In this document: positions 40,010-50,973 of the stretch, piece after piece
Layout: every line of letters starts with the position of its first letter
Numbering within the stretch: position 1 is the first letter of the stretch
NCBI RefSeq assembly: GCF_032062135.1
Contig: NC_092861.1
Coordinates: forward strand, 143,792,886 to 143,856,885
Direction: 5' to 3'
Source: Pyxicephalus adspersus
Lineage: Eukaryota > Chordata > Amphibia > Anura > Pyxicephalidae
Length of the DNA: 64,000 nucleotides
Notes under the pieces: generated by a model
Told to the model about the DNA's origin: nothing
The model's database searches: none
The model's input: the letters and a program-made list of their open reading frames with translations, nothing else
Position numbers and translations under genes: made by a program

Positions 40010-40400
40010 TGAAGATTTTGCTTTCGCAGAAGCCATGCCCCGCGTTACCCCCTCCTCCAATTCTTTTCTTTAATCCGCTTCTCATTTTATTCCCTTTTAC
40101 TCGTTAACGCAGGTCTTTTAAACTAGGAGATTGAGGCAATATTAAATCCATTTATTTTGCATTTTTATGATGCTGTGTGGAGTTTAGTGTTGTATTAGTT
40201 TTGGCTCCTAAACAAGGGAGGGAAAACTACACGTTCCATTGTCTCCATCAATAACCTTTCACATCTCTATTGCAGCAAACCGCATTGTTTCGGAGCTTAA
40301 AGCAAGTAAAATAAGTACCTGGCACATCAGACAATTCTGAGACTTTATTCGCTATATTACCAGCTGTGCCTTCATCACTTCACATCCAATGCCACATCTT
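40010..40400. promoter_or_regulatory. Candidate conserved non-coding block
   Basis: Contains ccatgccccgcgttacccc and lactam-free plain unique sequence on to ctttattcgctatattacc. It lies 2.3-2.7 kb past the zinc-finger-2 exon donor. No repeats, no open frame of note. Confidence 0.25.
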
Positions 40401-41145
40401 TTTTTTTTTTCCATTTGGCAGACATCCTTGGTAAAAGTGCCCGCTATATTGCCTGCAAAGCAGCTGTACAAAATAAGGGGACTTCTAGATGGTTATAATC
40501 TAATATGTCTATTATGTTTGTAAGAATTTAATATCCTGATTTTGTCATCAATCTGTTGTCTTTTTGTTTTGTTGGATTATTTATTCCACGTAAGTTTGGG
40601 AGGTTGTATAATTTATGGTTGAATTGGCGTTGGTTTTCTCAAGGAATTGGGGGTTGAACTATATGTTGCTCATCCCATTCATTCTTTACTCTCTTGGTCT
40701 TCTCTATACAGCAAAGTGAGTTTTTGCTTGTTTTAGTTTGTTTTTTAATCAGAATGAATAATGTTTTTGCCTTTCTCTGGATCAACTGTGTATGTATGGC
40801 TTTATCTGGGATGTATTGGTTCGTAGTATGTTTATTTCCCTAGTGGTTGAACTTGATAGATTTATGTCTTTTTTTCAACCTAACTAAATAATATATAGAA
40901 CAAATTATTAAAAATGAATATTGCCTGTCCGTTTGTGCATGGCTAGTATAACTGCACAGAGTCATTGAGAGCTCCCTCTAGTGGCTGAACTACGATCCAT
41001 CATAATACAATTACAAAGATATGGAAGTATGGTTGGAAGGATTCTGAAGGACAGTATATAACCCATGATCAATGGTTCATGATTTGCCTGTACACTTACA
41101 TAAATGCAAGGTAATACCTACTATAGTGGTGGAAGCTGAGCACTC

Positions 41146-41161
41146 GGGGGGGGGGGGGGGG
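41146..41161 (+). repeat. Run of 16 G
   Basis: An uninterrupted G16 homopolymer in otherwise AT-rich sequence. It is able to form a G-quadruplex, and its length is unreliable in assemblies. Confidence 0.95.
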
Positions 41162-42222
41162 TAAGCTGCACGGTTGTGTCTTAGCTTAGTCTGAAGCTTT
41201 AATCAGATTGTGCAAGCAGTTTTGTGCTTTTCTCTAAATGATATAATTATTTCTAAGGTAGGGTAATGAGTACATTGTACCCCTGTATTCATTTCCCAGG
41301 TGGAGAGGACAGATATCTGGCGACCATCTTATTAAAGGGGGTTCCAGATTCAAAACAAGCTCCTGTGTGCAACTTCCTACAGCACATGCATTTGCTTTTT
41401 CCTGAAACCGCTCTGGGGGTCCTACCTGTGGCCAGTAGGCACCCAGGAGTAGTAAATGAAGCATTTTTTCTTTACTTCTACTCCTACTTTTACTTCTTAC
41501 TTCTACTCTGAAAATAGCCCTAGGCTATCAGGACATTGTAGAACTTGTGATTCTACAAGAGATACATTGTAAAAAGCAACAGCAACCAGTCAACCAGTAA
41601 GCAGTGCCAAATATTCCTTGTGTATCATTCTGCTTGCAGTTTTCCTGACCCATCTTTCAGACATCTCTGAGTATCCTCCAGTTCCTTCTTATCCTTCTTT
41701 ACTACCAATAATCCTGTGTGTGTCAGTTCTCCGGCCACAATCTGTCTCTGTCAGTCTTGCTGACATACTCTGCCATTGTCTGTGCCTGACACTATTGGAT
41801 TTCCCTGACCATCCCTAGTCTCTCAGCAGCGACTTAGCTCCAATTAAAAAGCAGCTGTTCCGACTGTGTCTGTGTGACAGCCATAAAACTGGAGAAACAT
41901 GTTTAATACAAGCCAATCAAATAAACAGATTCTCATCCAGTGGAAAAAGCCATAAAACCAGAGAGCTCGTTCTAGGAGGAAATTCATTTGTGGATTTTTT
42001 TTACCTTTTAAATTGTCATCTTGTATTAAAAATGAAAACATGCCTGATTTGTTTTAGTTATGCAACTTGAATAAATGTGGATATATTAGATAAATAGAAA
42101 GATATTATATGAGCGAGGTGATAGGTTGATAGATATGAAAGATATAGTAATAACTAAATATGAGATGAATGGAAAGATAGATTGGGTACAGTAATTACAT
42201 AGAATAGAATAATAGATAAGAC

Positions 42223-42271
<49 letters not shown>
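42223..42271 (+). repeat. (GATA)n microsatellite
   Basis: About 12 uninterrupted GATA units lie 440 bp beyond the donor of the zinc-finger-2 exon. Scattered single GATA words in the preceding 130 bp suggest an older, longer array. The apparent minus-strand frame with repeated SIYLSIYL is repeat-derived. Confidence 0.97.
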
Positions 42272-42684
42272 TTTGTGTGGAGGGGATACAGTTACTCTCT
42301 CACTCTCACACCTGCAGTAAAAAACTTTGTGGTTGGGAGCTCTCAGATGCACAGCAAACTTCTGCATGAGCAGCAATCTATAACATAGTCAACCATTTTT
42401 TGCATGGGGCTGGGGCTCTGGTCATGGCATGAATCTTCAAACAGCAATTGCATGGCCAAAAGCAACTTGGAACTTTGCGGAACCGTGCCACGATCTGGTG
42501 CAGCCAAGTGCAGGCTCATGCAAAAAAAATGGTTAAACTTGGTTTATATGAATGGGCGAGGTTGGGACAAAGGTGGAGTGGAGATTTCATAATTTCATAA
42601 CTGACTACTAGTCCTCAACACAATATTATAACACGGAATAATAAAAACCTTGCCTGTATTTACAGAAACTCTACATTTTGTTCA

Positions 42685-42858
<174 letters not shown>

Positions 42859-43779
42859 TTAGACTCAACACGTCAAACAACACTGGAAATTACAGAATGG
42901 TAATTAAATTAGTGGTACTCATAAATATGGTCAGTAAATATAATATAATAATCTGGGGGACACGTGCTGAACAAGTATGTATGTTGTCAATGTTGTCCAT
43001 GAGTGGCTTCAGTACATTCTCAGTCATTTATTAGGAAGAGATAAAATAATGCAAAACATTTATGAATTATTCTGATATTTGCACCTTAATATTGAATATA
43101 ATAAACTTTTTCTAGATTTGGAAACCTTTTGAACTTTTTAATGTGTTTATGTCTAGGCATTCTAACATTTTTTCCAATTCTTGCAACAGCTTTTAATGTA
43201 ATAATCATTCTGCTGATTTTAAATTGTGAGTAGTTGTTAGTTGGATAGATGTATCCACGTTTTTTTTAAATGCTTTAACAATCTCTACATGTGTTCCTGA
43301 TTTTTCTACTCTTTTTAAAATGTTTGAATAACCTTTAGGTGTATTAACTTCCATGCAGTAATGACACACTTGTGTTCTTTTCTCTCTTTTTGAAAGTCAT
43401 TGTTTCGGTGACCAGGCTATTGCAGTCTATTCTCTGAAGCCTGTGCAAGACAGCTGGTGTCCTCCTTGGATAATACATGGAGCAGGCTTGCTGGGGGCGT
43501 AGGTCAAGCTGTTGGTCCAGACGTCTTGCAACAAAACAGCATCCTATCCACGTTTGCATACTCCTTGCCTACGTCCTTCTCTACAGCCGAATTAATGGTT
43601 AAAAGTTGCAAGTTAAAAGGTTAATAAAGCCACAACTGTGATTTATGATAACGTGGACATCTTGTTGGTTGGGAATGAGGTGGTGAGTAATGCAGAGCTC
43701 ATTTACAAGGGGAAGAGAAAGTCTATTTTGCAAGGCCTTGTCTTCCTTGAATTCAACTCTCCTTAGTTTTGTAACCCTT

Positions 43780-44220
43780 CCCCCCTCATGATTAAGTGCA
43801 TTAGTATCTTAATGAAAATGCATTTTGTTTATTGGTCTCTCGGGAAAGGGGAGGTCAGCTCAGCAAATGCATAAATTGTCAAGAGAGACAGTCGGAGCAT
43901 AATTGCAATCTTACATCTCCTTGTTTGCAGCTCCCAGGGTCCATCAGTGGCCCCCCGGAAAACATGTGCCCATTTTAGTAATTAGCATAGAGTCTGCCGG
44001 GGACCTGAGCATTGATGAAATATTTCAGAGTTAATCACACTTTGTAAACACTGATTCATATTGACTTCCTTTCTGCGGACTGATGGCTCCTCATTAAATA
44101 TCACATTAGCGGATTGCAGAACTGCATCGAGAGTCAAATGCTCAGCTAGTGCTAATTCGACGGGAAGAGACGGAGACGTGCGTTTCTTGAAAATGTGTTA
44201 AGTGGCCATGATAAAGAAGT
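43780..44220. promoter_or_regulatory. Candidate conserved non-coding block in the zinc-finger intron
   Basis: Unique sequence with ATTAGCATAGAG, a forkhead-type GTAAACA at 44044-44050, GAGTTAATCAC and the CpG-retaining attcgacgggaagagacgga (44156-44175). It lies about 1 kb upstream of the zinc-finger-2 exon, with no repeat between 43600 and 44300. Confidence 0.35.
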
Positions 44221-45513
44221 CTGTCAACAGTGAAGCATTAAAGATAAGGCTGCCACAATTTCCTATATATTGGAAATCTGTTGTGGGAGGCTGTGTAAAG
44301 GCTGTAGGATCAGAAGATTGGTCTGACGGAACACAAATTTGAAGCTTGGATCTTTTTTCTGATACTCAATTAAGTTAAGCGCGTCCACCTTGGGTATTTA
44401 CTCTAGTCTTCCTTATCTAAGATTTTGGTGGGACCTTAACATAATTTTTGTGGTCAGCCGTACTTTCTGCTCAACTGAAATTTCAACTAAGAATTCCATA
44501 AAACATTGGTCAATGCATTAAATGCTACTCAATGACTAGACAATCAGAAAAAGATGGAAACCTTTTGTGAACTGCCATGGTAAACTTTCATTTGATCCTT
44601 TTGGTTCATTGAAAGTGATCCTGCCAAAGTCACAGTTTTCTATTCCCTATCTCTGCTGCATCAAAATATCAAGCAGTGTTATCAGCCCGGCCCAGTTCAT
44701 CTCTGTGGACAACATAAAATGGTCGCCTATCTTGCATTGAGGGAGGTGGCTTTTATAATTGAAATCGGAAAGGCAATGTTAGCTGACAATCCTGCTGCTC
44801 TATACATGTAGTGCAGTAAGGGTAAATTTGCACTTGTGGACTGGAAATCCACATGTTTGTCAGGCCAAAAAACTGCAATGTTTTAGACAGGTAACCTCGC
44901 TGTTTTTTGCCATCGCTTTTAAATGGAGTTACCAACTAGATACCATTGGAAACCTTGTGGCTTGGAGCATGTTGTACGTTGTTACCCATGGTCAACCATG
45001 CCACTCTTCAATTGTTATGTGAGTACTGGGCTATTAGGATGAATGGCTTTGTTACATATAGCAGATGGAAGGAGGTTAACCATCAGTATAAACCTAACCC
45101 ATGTGTTGTCACTGTAACGTGGGCAGGTTTACCAGAACATGAAAAACATCCTAAAATAATAAATGGAAGCAGCTCCCATAGTTAAGGACTTATATGCCCA
45201 TAAATATGACAGTGTTAACTGATGTCTGTACCCCACTGGAAATGAGGGGGTGCTTTTTCAAGAGTCAATTTGCCTGGATAAAACAAAAAAAAATGCTTGA
45301 TATAACTGAGCTGCTTCTAAAACTTCTTTCTCCTCAATCTCAGAAAAAAAGATTTTTGATAACTTGAGCTGCAATATTCAGAATATCCAGCATAAAGCTC
45401 TATTGGAGCCAATTTTGGAGACGCGTAAGACAAAAAAAACTCTACCTGACAGCTCAACCTCCCAAGAGGAGCATCAGGGCAGCTGAATATCTCAACAATG
45501 CAACGTGGGCAGT

Positions 45514-45622
45514 CTGCTGTTCTCAAGCTGTTGTGGAAATACAAATTCCAGCATCCTCTGTCAGCTGCAGGGGATTGTGGGAATCACAGTTCTTAAACAG
45601 CTGTAGGGTCACAGGTTACCCC
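45514..45622 (+). mobile_element. Foldback repeat of the 'acaactcccagcat' type
   Basis: The left arm 'caagctgttgtggaaatac' with 'aattccagcatcc' pairs imperfectly with the right arm 'ggattgtgggaatcacag' with 'aaacagctgtagggtcac'. This arrangement resembles a short DNA-transposon repeat common in vertebrate genomes. The family name cannot be fixed from here. Confidence 0.5.
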
Positions 45623-46743
45623 ATACGTCTCTGCTGGCCTGGGGCCATCGTCCATTCACTATCATCATCATTATAGGTGGGAATGGGTTTAAAAGAATCA
45701 TCGTTGTATCAAAATCTGCTCTTGTGACACAAGGAAAAAAAAAAAAGTTGGCCATTCGTGCATCCAGATGAGGTTGGGTAAGGACAGATGGTTAACTGGG
45801 CACATAGTATGAGTTTGTTTTATGCCTGTTTCCCTCCATGATTGCAGATGTATTTGTGCTTTGAAGTGAACAAAACCAACATGGTAGTAGGGATGTCTAT
45901 GCTGGGCATGACAAAAAGGATAAAACATTCAAAATAACCCTTGGCCGGTCCCCAAACAAAGCAAAACAATCCCAGGCATTTTTTTTAATGAGTTAAAATG
46001 GTAATAATAACACTCGTGCACAATTAGACGGTGTAATTTGCTCACATACTTGTTAATGGAATCTTGCAGATCTGTGGCTTACAGGGGCTAGCCAGCCCTC
46101 CCTTGTCAAGTGCCAGAAGATAATTTGTCTGTCCCTAGTAGAAACCTAATGTGGTTTTGCAGCTGGCAGAGCAATGCCGGGTGATGTCTACTAGCAAAAT
46201 GTTTCAGAATAAAAATCTGGACATTTGATCATTCACAGCATATGCCATTAGTATCTACATTTAAAGTCACTTAAAAGGTTGTACCGCTGTTTTAAAAATA
46301 GCATATATGCCTCATCACCATCTGTACCTTGTAGGATTCAGAGTCATCCATTTTTTTCAGAATTGGAAAAATAAAATTATTTTATTTGTAGATTTAGTTC
46401 TTAAATGATTACATAGAACGTTAAACTCTGAGCCGATCAAAAAATGGCCAGTTAATTTTCTTTTTTTAGTTTGTATTCCTTTGTATTTGTTACATTTGTC
46501 CCTATAGCACCCTCCAGTTCATGCTGCATATTGGTTGTGCTGGTCTTTTTTCTCACATGCCAAGGACGGTTTTTGGGGAGCCAATTAACCTAATTGCATG
46601 TTTATAAAGGTATGGGGGAGTGCCTGAAAGAAACCCATGTGAACATTGAGAGACCATGGGAACTCCTTGTCCTGGCCAGGGCTCCAAACTTGCATGGGCA
46701 AGAGTGACTGCTACTGAACTGTCCATGCTGCCCTGATGATTTT

Positions 46744-46763
46744 TAATAATAATAATAATAATA

Positions 46764-46836
<73 letters not shown>

Positions 46837-46837
46837 T
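46744..46837 (+). repeat. AAT/ATT microsatellite arranged as a foldback
   Basis: (TAA)n at 46744-46763, then (TTA)n at about 46764-46797, then (TAA)n to about 46837. The strand of the triplet flips twice, so the ends can pair with the middle. It may be the tails of two or more AAT-tailed elements inserted into one another. Confidence 0.9.
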
Positions 46838-47454
46838 AAATAATATTAATAGTAAATGGCCAGCTAAGACATTTTTTTCTATTGGATAAAATTTAAAAGG
46901 GTTATATCCATTTTACAGCTTTAGGGCACCTTTAGAGAGATTTTTACTTCCTGACTCCAATTACAAAACAGGAAACTAAAGAGAACTCAGCAACACAGAA
47001 AAAATATAGATTTTACCATCATCATATTTTTTACTGTTGTCTGTGTTCCTGTTGAAGATTTTTCCCTAGTTCCCATCTGATGAAATTGTTTTAGCAGGAC
47101 AATAAGGGAGGGGGAATCTTTCTAATTGAGCCCTGAATACAAAAAAAAAAAATAAACCCAATGAAAGCTATAATCAGTTTCAAACTTATTCTTTAAAACA
47201 GTGCTTTCCAAGTATATTCTCAAATGCCCCAAATTATATAAATCTAAAAATAATAATTTTACAAATGATTTGCGGATAACTAGAGAAATAGGTAAATGGC
47301 ATTGTTACGATGCTAATAATGCTACTTGTGTATGTCGGAGGTTACTAAAAGAACTAGTGGGAGTTGGGGAATGGTTTGGGAAGAATATCCTTATTGTGAT
47401 AGTATTATGTAGAGAATAACAATGTAGGGAATTATTGTATTCTGTTTCTTTTAG

Positions 47455-47612
47455 TAAGTAGATTGTAAGCTCTTCGGGGCAGGGTCCTCTCCTCCAGTGC
47501 CACTGTCTGTATTCGTCTGTCATTTGCAACCCCTATTTAATGTACAACGCTGCACAATATGTTGGCGCTATATAAATCCTGTTTATTAATAATAATAATA
47601 ATAATAATAATT
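47455..47612 (+). mobile_element. AAT-tailed LINE/SINE 3' end (L2-like)
   Basis: It contains 'gattgtaagctcttcggggc' and 'agggtcctctcc', a motif typical of L2-type 3' ends. Then come 'gttggcgctatataaatcc' and an (AAT)n tail at 47585-47610. The last 60 bp match the reverse complement of 12411-12487. It has no open reading frame of its own. Confidence 0.6.
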
Positions 47613-47638
47613 ATAAAAATACACAACTATAGGCAATA

Positions 47639-47826
47639 GGTTTGATTTACTAAAGGAATAGAGGCTGTTCACATAGCAATGAGAATTATGTTTTTAAAAG
47701 GGAAATTTCACTGAGCTTAGCAATGAGATGATAGTCTGATAACTTCAACCATCCAATCATGCAAGAAAAAAGGCAAATCAAGGTCATAATTCACCTCGAC
47801 AAATGAACAGCTTTTAGCAAACCACC
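47639..47826 (+). mobile_element. Foldback MITE family C, near-complete copy carrying an ERR-type word
   Basis: The termini 'ggtttgatttactaaagg' and 'acagcttttagcaaacc' are imperfect inverted repeats, and the centre holds 'accatccaatcatgcaag'. The word TCAAGGTCA lies inside it at 47778-47786. It directly follows the AAT-tailed repeat at 47455-47612, so two insertions sit side by side. Confidence 0.65.
47778..47786 (+). promoter_or_regulatory. Perfect ERR response-element word TCAAGGTCA
   Basis: It matches the extended half-site bound by ERR monomers and dimers (TNAAGGTCA, best with C at position 2). It lies inside a foldback MITE in the ESRRG intron between the zinc-finger exons. Such a 9-mer also occurs by chance, so function is unproven. 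Confidence 0.3.
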
Positions 47827-48129
47827 CCCAAACAGTAGCAGCAGACGACAGCCACCACAAATACTGGACAAATATTTCCGGAAATCCAGCCTATCAATTC
47901 CCTGAGAAGTAATTTCCATGAAAACATAAAGTTAAGGGATTTTTGTTTAAGCGCATTGATCTCATTGTTACTTTTCCCTGACTTTTTCCATCTAATGGAG
48001 TTTATATGATTATAATTAAATTTTTAATGAAGAATGATAAAATGTATTCCAATGCTTTTGCTTGTTTACAGCAAAAAAAGTAAAAAAAAAGAAAATCTTC
48101 CTTATTGGCAGAACCATAACACTAACCTT

Positions 48130-48620
48130 CAGGTTGGCATGAGTAATAAAAGGCAAATGCCAAGGACGGCGAGATTAACTGTTCGTGGAGTGACGCCATG
48201 CTTAGTTAATAACAGCTCTTATCGTGACTTTGGATAAAAAGTAAAATGTTATCACCAGGAACAAAAGCCACAAGGTTCACTTCTATTTACTCTCTATTCT
48301 AATGTAAAAGTGGCACAGGTTTGCCGTACGCTGACCCGGGGCAGATGCTTGTAAACAATCGCGTAAGCCGCAGCCAATCTAGTCGCGTGGAGTGTCCATT
48401 AAGTGGTTTATCTTCTATCTGGAAATGTACTTATCTTCATTTAAATACAGCTATCGGTCTGTTTTGTATTCTAATGGCTGTGCTGTGTAAGAAAACCTGT
48501 TGTGTACATTACAGGTTTCCACAGATTGCGGGGTATAGCTGCGGCGGGTAATGCGTAAGTGCTGAGTTAATGAAAATAAAAGATTAGAGACGTGCACGGT
48601 TTATACGTACATCGGTACTC
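48130..48620. promoter_or_regulatory. Candidate conserved non-coding block in the zinc-finger intron
   Basis: One of the densest CpG clusters in the window (gccgtacgctgacccggggc, aatcgcgtaagccgcag, agtcgcgtgg). It has a forkhead-type GTAAACAA (48351-48358) and a CCAAT word (48373-48377). No repeats or coding frame. It could be an enhancer or an alternative promoter. Confidence 0.38.
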
Positions 48621-50522
48621 TTGTGCAATAGGAAAGGGACATATTAACAAATAGTGCAATCATTTGCTATTGCGTTTGCTTGTGGCCCAGGTGTCCAATA
48701 TTGTATTTCTTACATCACCATTAATCTTTTTGTGGCCACTAAGGGGTAAATGCATGAAGAATAATTGATAAGGTCCTAATTAGCTCTTTAAATCTCTAAA
48801 TACATTGCAGGTGCTTCAAAACAAAAAATATGCAAAGTCTTTTAGCTCATTTTACTTAGCAATCAGCCACATCCCAAGTACAAAAGCTGTCACTATGCTG
48901 CAACAAGTCCGAACTAAAACTTTTCAATTAGCAGGGAGAATGAGCTATAGTTCTGACCCAACAGGTTGCATGTTGGACCTTGGTAAAGTGACCTTGTTAA
49001 ATTGACCACTTTGCTGCATGCTGGCACAGCACAGCCTTTTTTCCGCTTAGGTTGTGACTGCTTTCCATAGAAAACCAACTGTGCAACTTTGCATTCCTTT
49101 TGTTTTGATGTACCTGCAGCATATTTAGCTAATTAAAACTAAAGCTGGGATTTTAAGCTGATATAAAACAAGAAGTTATCTTAACTTTATATATTAATTA
49201 AATATTTAATTAAAGCAGAGATCTTTATTAAACCCATTGCCCCTATGGGGTAAAAGAAGAAACAGATTTTATTGCAATGCTTACCTGCAGTATATCTTAC
49301 AATAGATATACGTGCCTACAGTGGATTTGGGGTCATGGTTGTGCTTCTTGGGATTGGAGACTCATTCTAAAGCTTTTGGCAGAAAAGCCAGATGACATAT
49401 ATGTATTTCAACTGGTCATTCATTTCTGAATCTCTTCGTGTGAGCAATAATGGTATAATGGCATCATACCAATACAAACCTCTATACACATAACAATATT
49501 CTGCAACACAGTGTAAAGAGCAACAGTAATGCAAAAAGCTGCAATCTACTTGAACTAAATGGAAATGCTCTCTTGATCTGATTATGGTATACGGCTGTGT
49601 TACAACGCCTTGCACATGTTAATTGCACTCTGCACTGTCCTACTGAATACGTATGTTTTCCTTTAAAGCTTTCATTCTCTTCAATCCATATATTGACTGG
49701 GGAAAGGGAGCATGTGACATGTATTTTTGAATGCCTTTCCTTCAATACAGAGAGGAACAGCAGAATATTCAAGAGGTCACTTTGAACCAAACACAACAAT
49801 ATATATGTGATGGTGCTGGTGATAGGAAGAGGGCCTTTAACATGCACCTGTGGAGTAATTCGTCCTCGAAAATCACAATACGGATTCTGAAGTCACAATG
49901 CTAATAATTTCTAACAATTTGCAGCAACTTTTTATAATCCAATGTCAGCAAGAAACCAAATCCCTGCTGCTACAGGATTCAGGGATAAGTAATCAGTGAT
50001 TTTAGTGCTTCTGTTTTGTATTTTAAGGATGAATTGCTCCATAATACCTGCAGCTACATTTTTTTTTATTAAGGGATTGTTTTAAGCTTTTTATTTGCTT
50101 CCTAACAATATTGACAAGCTCAAATATCAATAGCCTGGCTACATGTTCACTTATACCCAGCTAGATATAGGAGACAAATGATGCTTGGAAGCTTGTCTGG
50201 TTTTTGAAGGCCTAACTAATAAAATAACCAGAAGGAAAGTGTTGGTAGAAACCAGTCAGAATCAATCTTGTACTGGTCAGTAAAGGTAGGTCTGTCTCGT
50301 TGCAGTGGGCGACTGCACTGTGTACTTAGCTGCTTGAATTTTTTACTTGATTTGGGTGGACTTGATTACCATTTATACTTGGTCCATCAAAACATTTGGC
50401 ATTCATGGCCAGCTTCAATACATGAGAATTAAAGAAAGAATTCGAGTATTAAAATTCATGGTTCTATAACAACGTATTGATTGAGTATACATATTTTGTG
50501 ATAAAAAAAATTAAGCACCAAC

Positions 50523-50938
50523 CTTGAATTGTCCTTTTGAAAAAAGCCTTACAGGCCTCACATGAAGCCACCCCATAATGGTAGCCTGACGCTATGTCGC
50601 CACACACCAGACACAGTCTTTTGGGCATTGCATTGAGCATGTATTCACATTTGGTCTGTGAATCTTCGGCAATGGTGCTGGAGCAGTCATCGTACCGTTT
50701 CCTGACAGGCCCATTGCCACCAAGACCTGCGGCCGAAGGGTAGAGTGGTGGCGAGTCTAGTCCATTCTGATGCCCGTTCATGGTGGAACTGTAGCTCCCG
50801 CTGGCGTCGGAGGAGCCACCTGGGCTGTGGTGGTTGATACTGTCCGTCAGGGAAGCTGGACTTGAGGGTTCCGTCTTGATGTATGACGAGCAGCTTGAAT
50901 CAATGTGTCGATCTTTGCTTGACATTCTGCAGAGAAGC
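50523..50938 (-). CDS. ESRRG: ESRRG coding exon: N-terminal domain and first zinc finger of estrogen-related receptor gamma (partial gene)
   Basis: ERR-gamma is an orphan nuclear receptor that binds ERR response elements and controls oxidative-metabolism genes. Reading the minus strand, the short-isoform ATG is at 50925-50923 (A at -3) and opens [20 protein letters not shown]. Residues 16-22 hold the phospho-dependent sumoylation motif: I16-K17-T18-E19, then P20-S21-S22-P23. The first zinc finger uses C105, C108, C122 and C125, with the P-box EACKA at 123-127. The exon ends after Q134 plus one base of a Gly codon (ATT CAA G|GT; donor at 50522-50521). It begins after a pyrimidine tract and CAG at 50941-50939. 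The bases before the ATG read LLCR, as at the end of the known long-isoform leader, so the longer isoform's frame is kept. The N-terminal sequence is gamma-type rather than alpha or beta. A few substitutions relative to human cluster at residues 65-92. The exon encoding the long-isoform start is not visible. Confidence 0.96.
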
Positions 50939-50973
50939 CTGCATGGTAATAAGGAGGAGAGAAAAGAGAAGAC
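50939..50973 (-). promoter_or_regulatory. Splice acceptor and polypyrimidine tract of the N-terminal exon, with a second CAG 12 nt downstream
   Basis: Read on the minus strand, a run of about 30 mostly C/T bases ends in CATGCAG at 50939, the inferred acceptor. A second pyrimidine-preceded CAG ends at 50927 (CTTCTCTGCAG, just before A-ATG). Both sites keep the reading frame, because they are 12 nt apart. The first is preferred because it retains the LLCR residues that precede the internal Met in known ERR-gamma long isoforms. Confidence 0.75.

Noticed and set aside
42086..42376. 96-codon minus-strand frame with SIYL repeats close to the ESRRG exon
   Set aside because: The repeat is the GATA microsatellite and the frame is not joined to the exon.
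49482..49847. 121-codon minus-strand open frame
   Set aside because: No recognisable domain, overlapped by open frames in other phases, no convincing splice sites, and it lies in an ESRRG intron.
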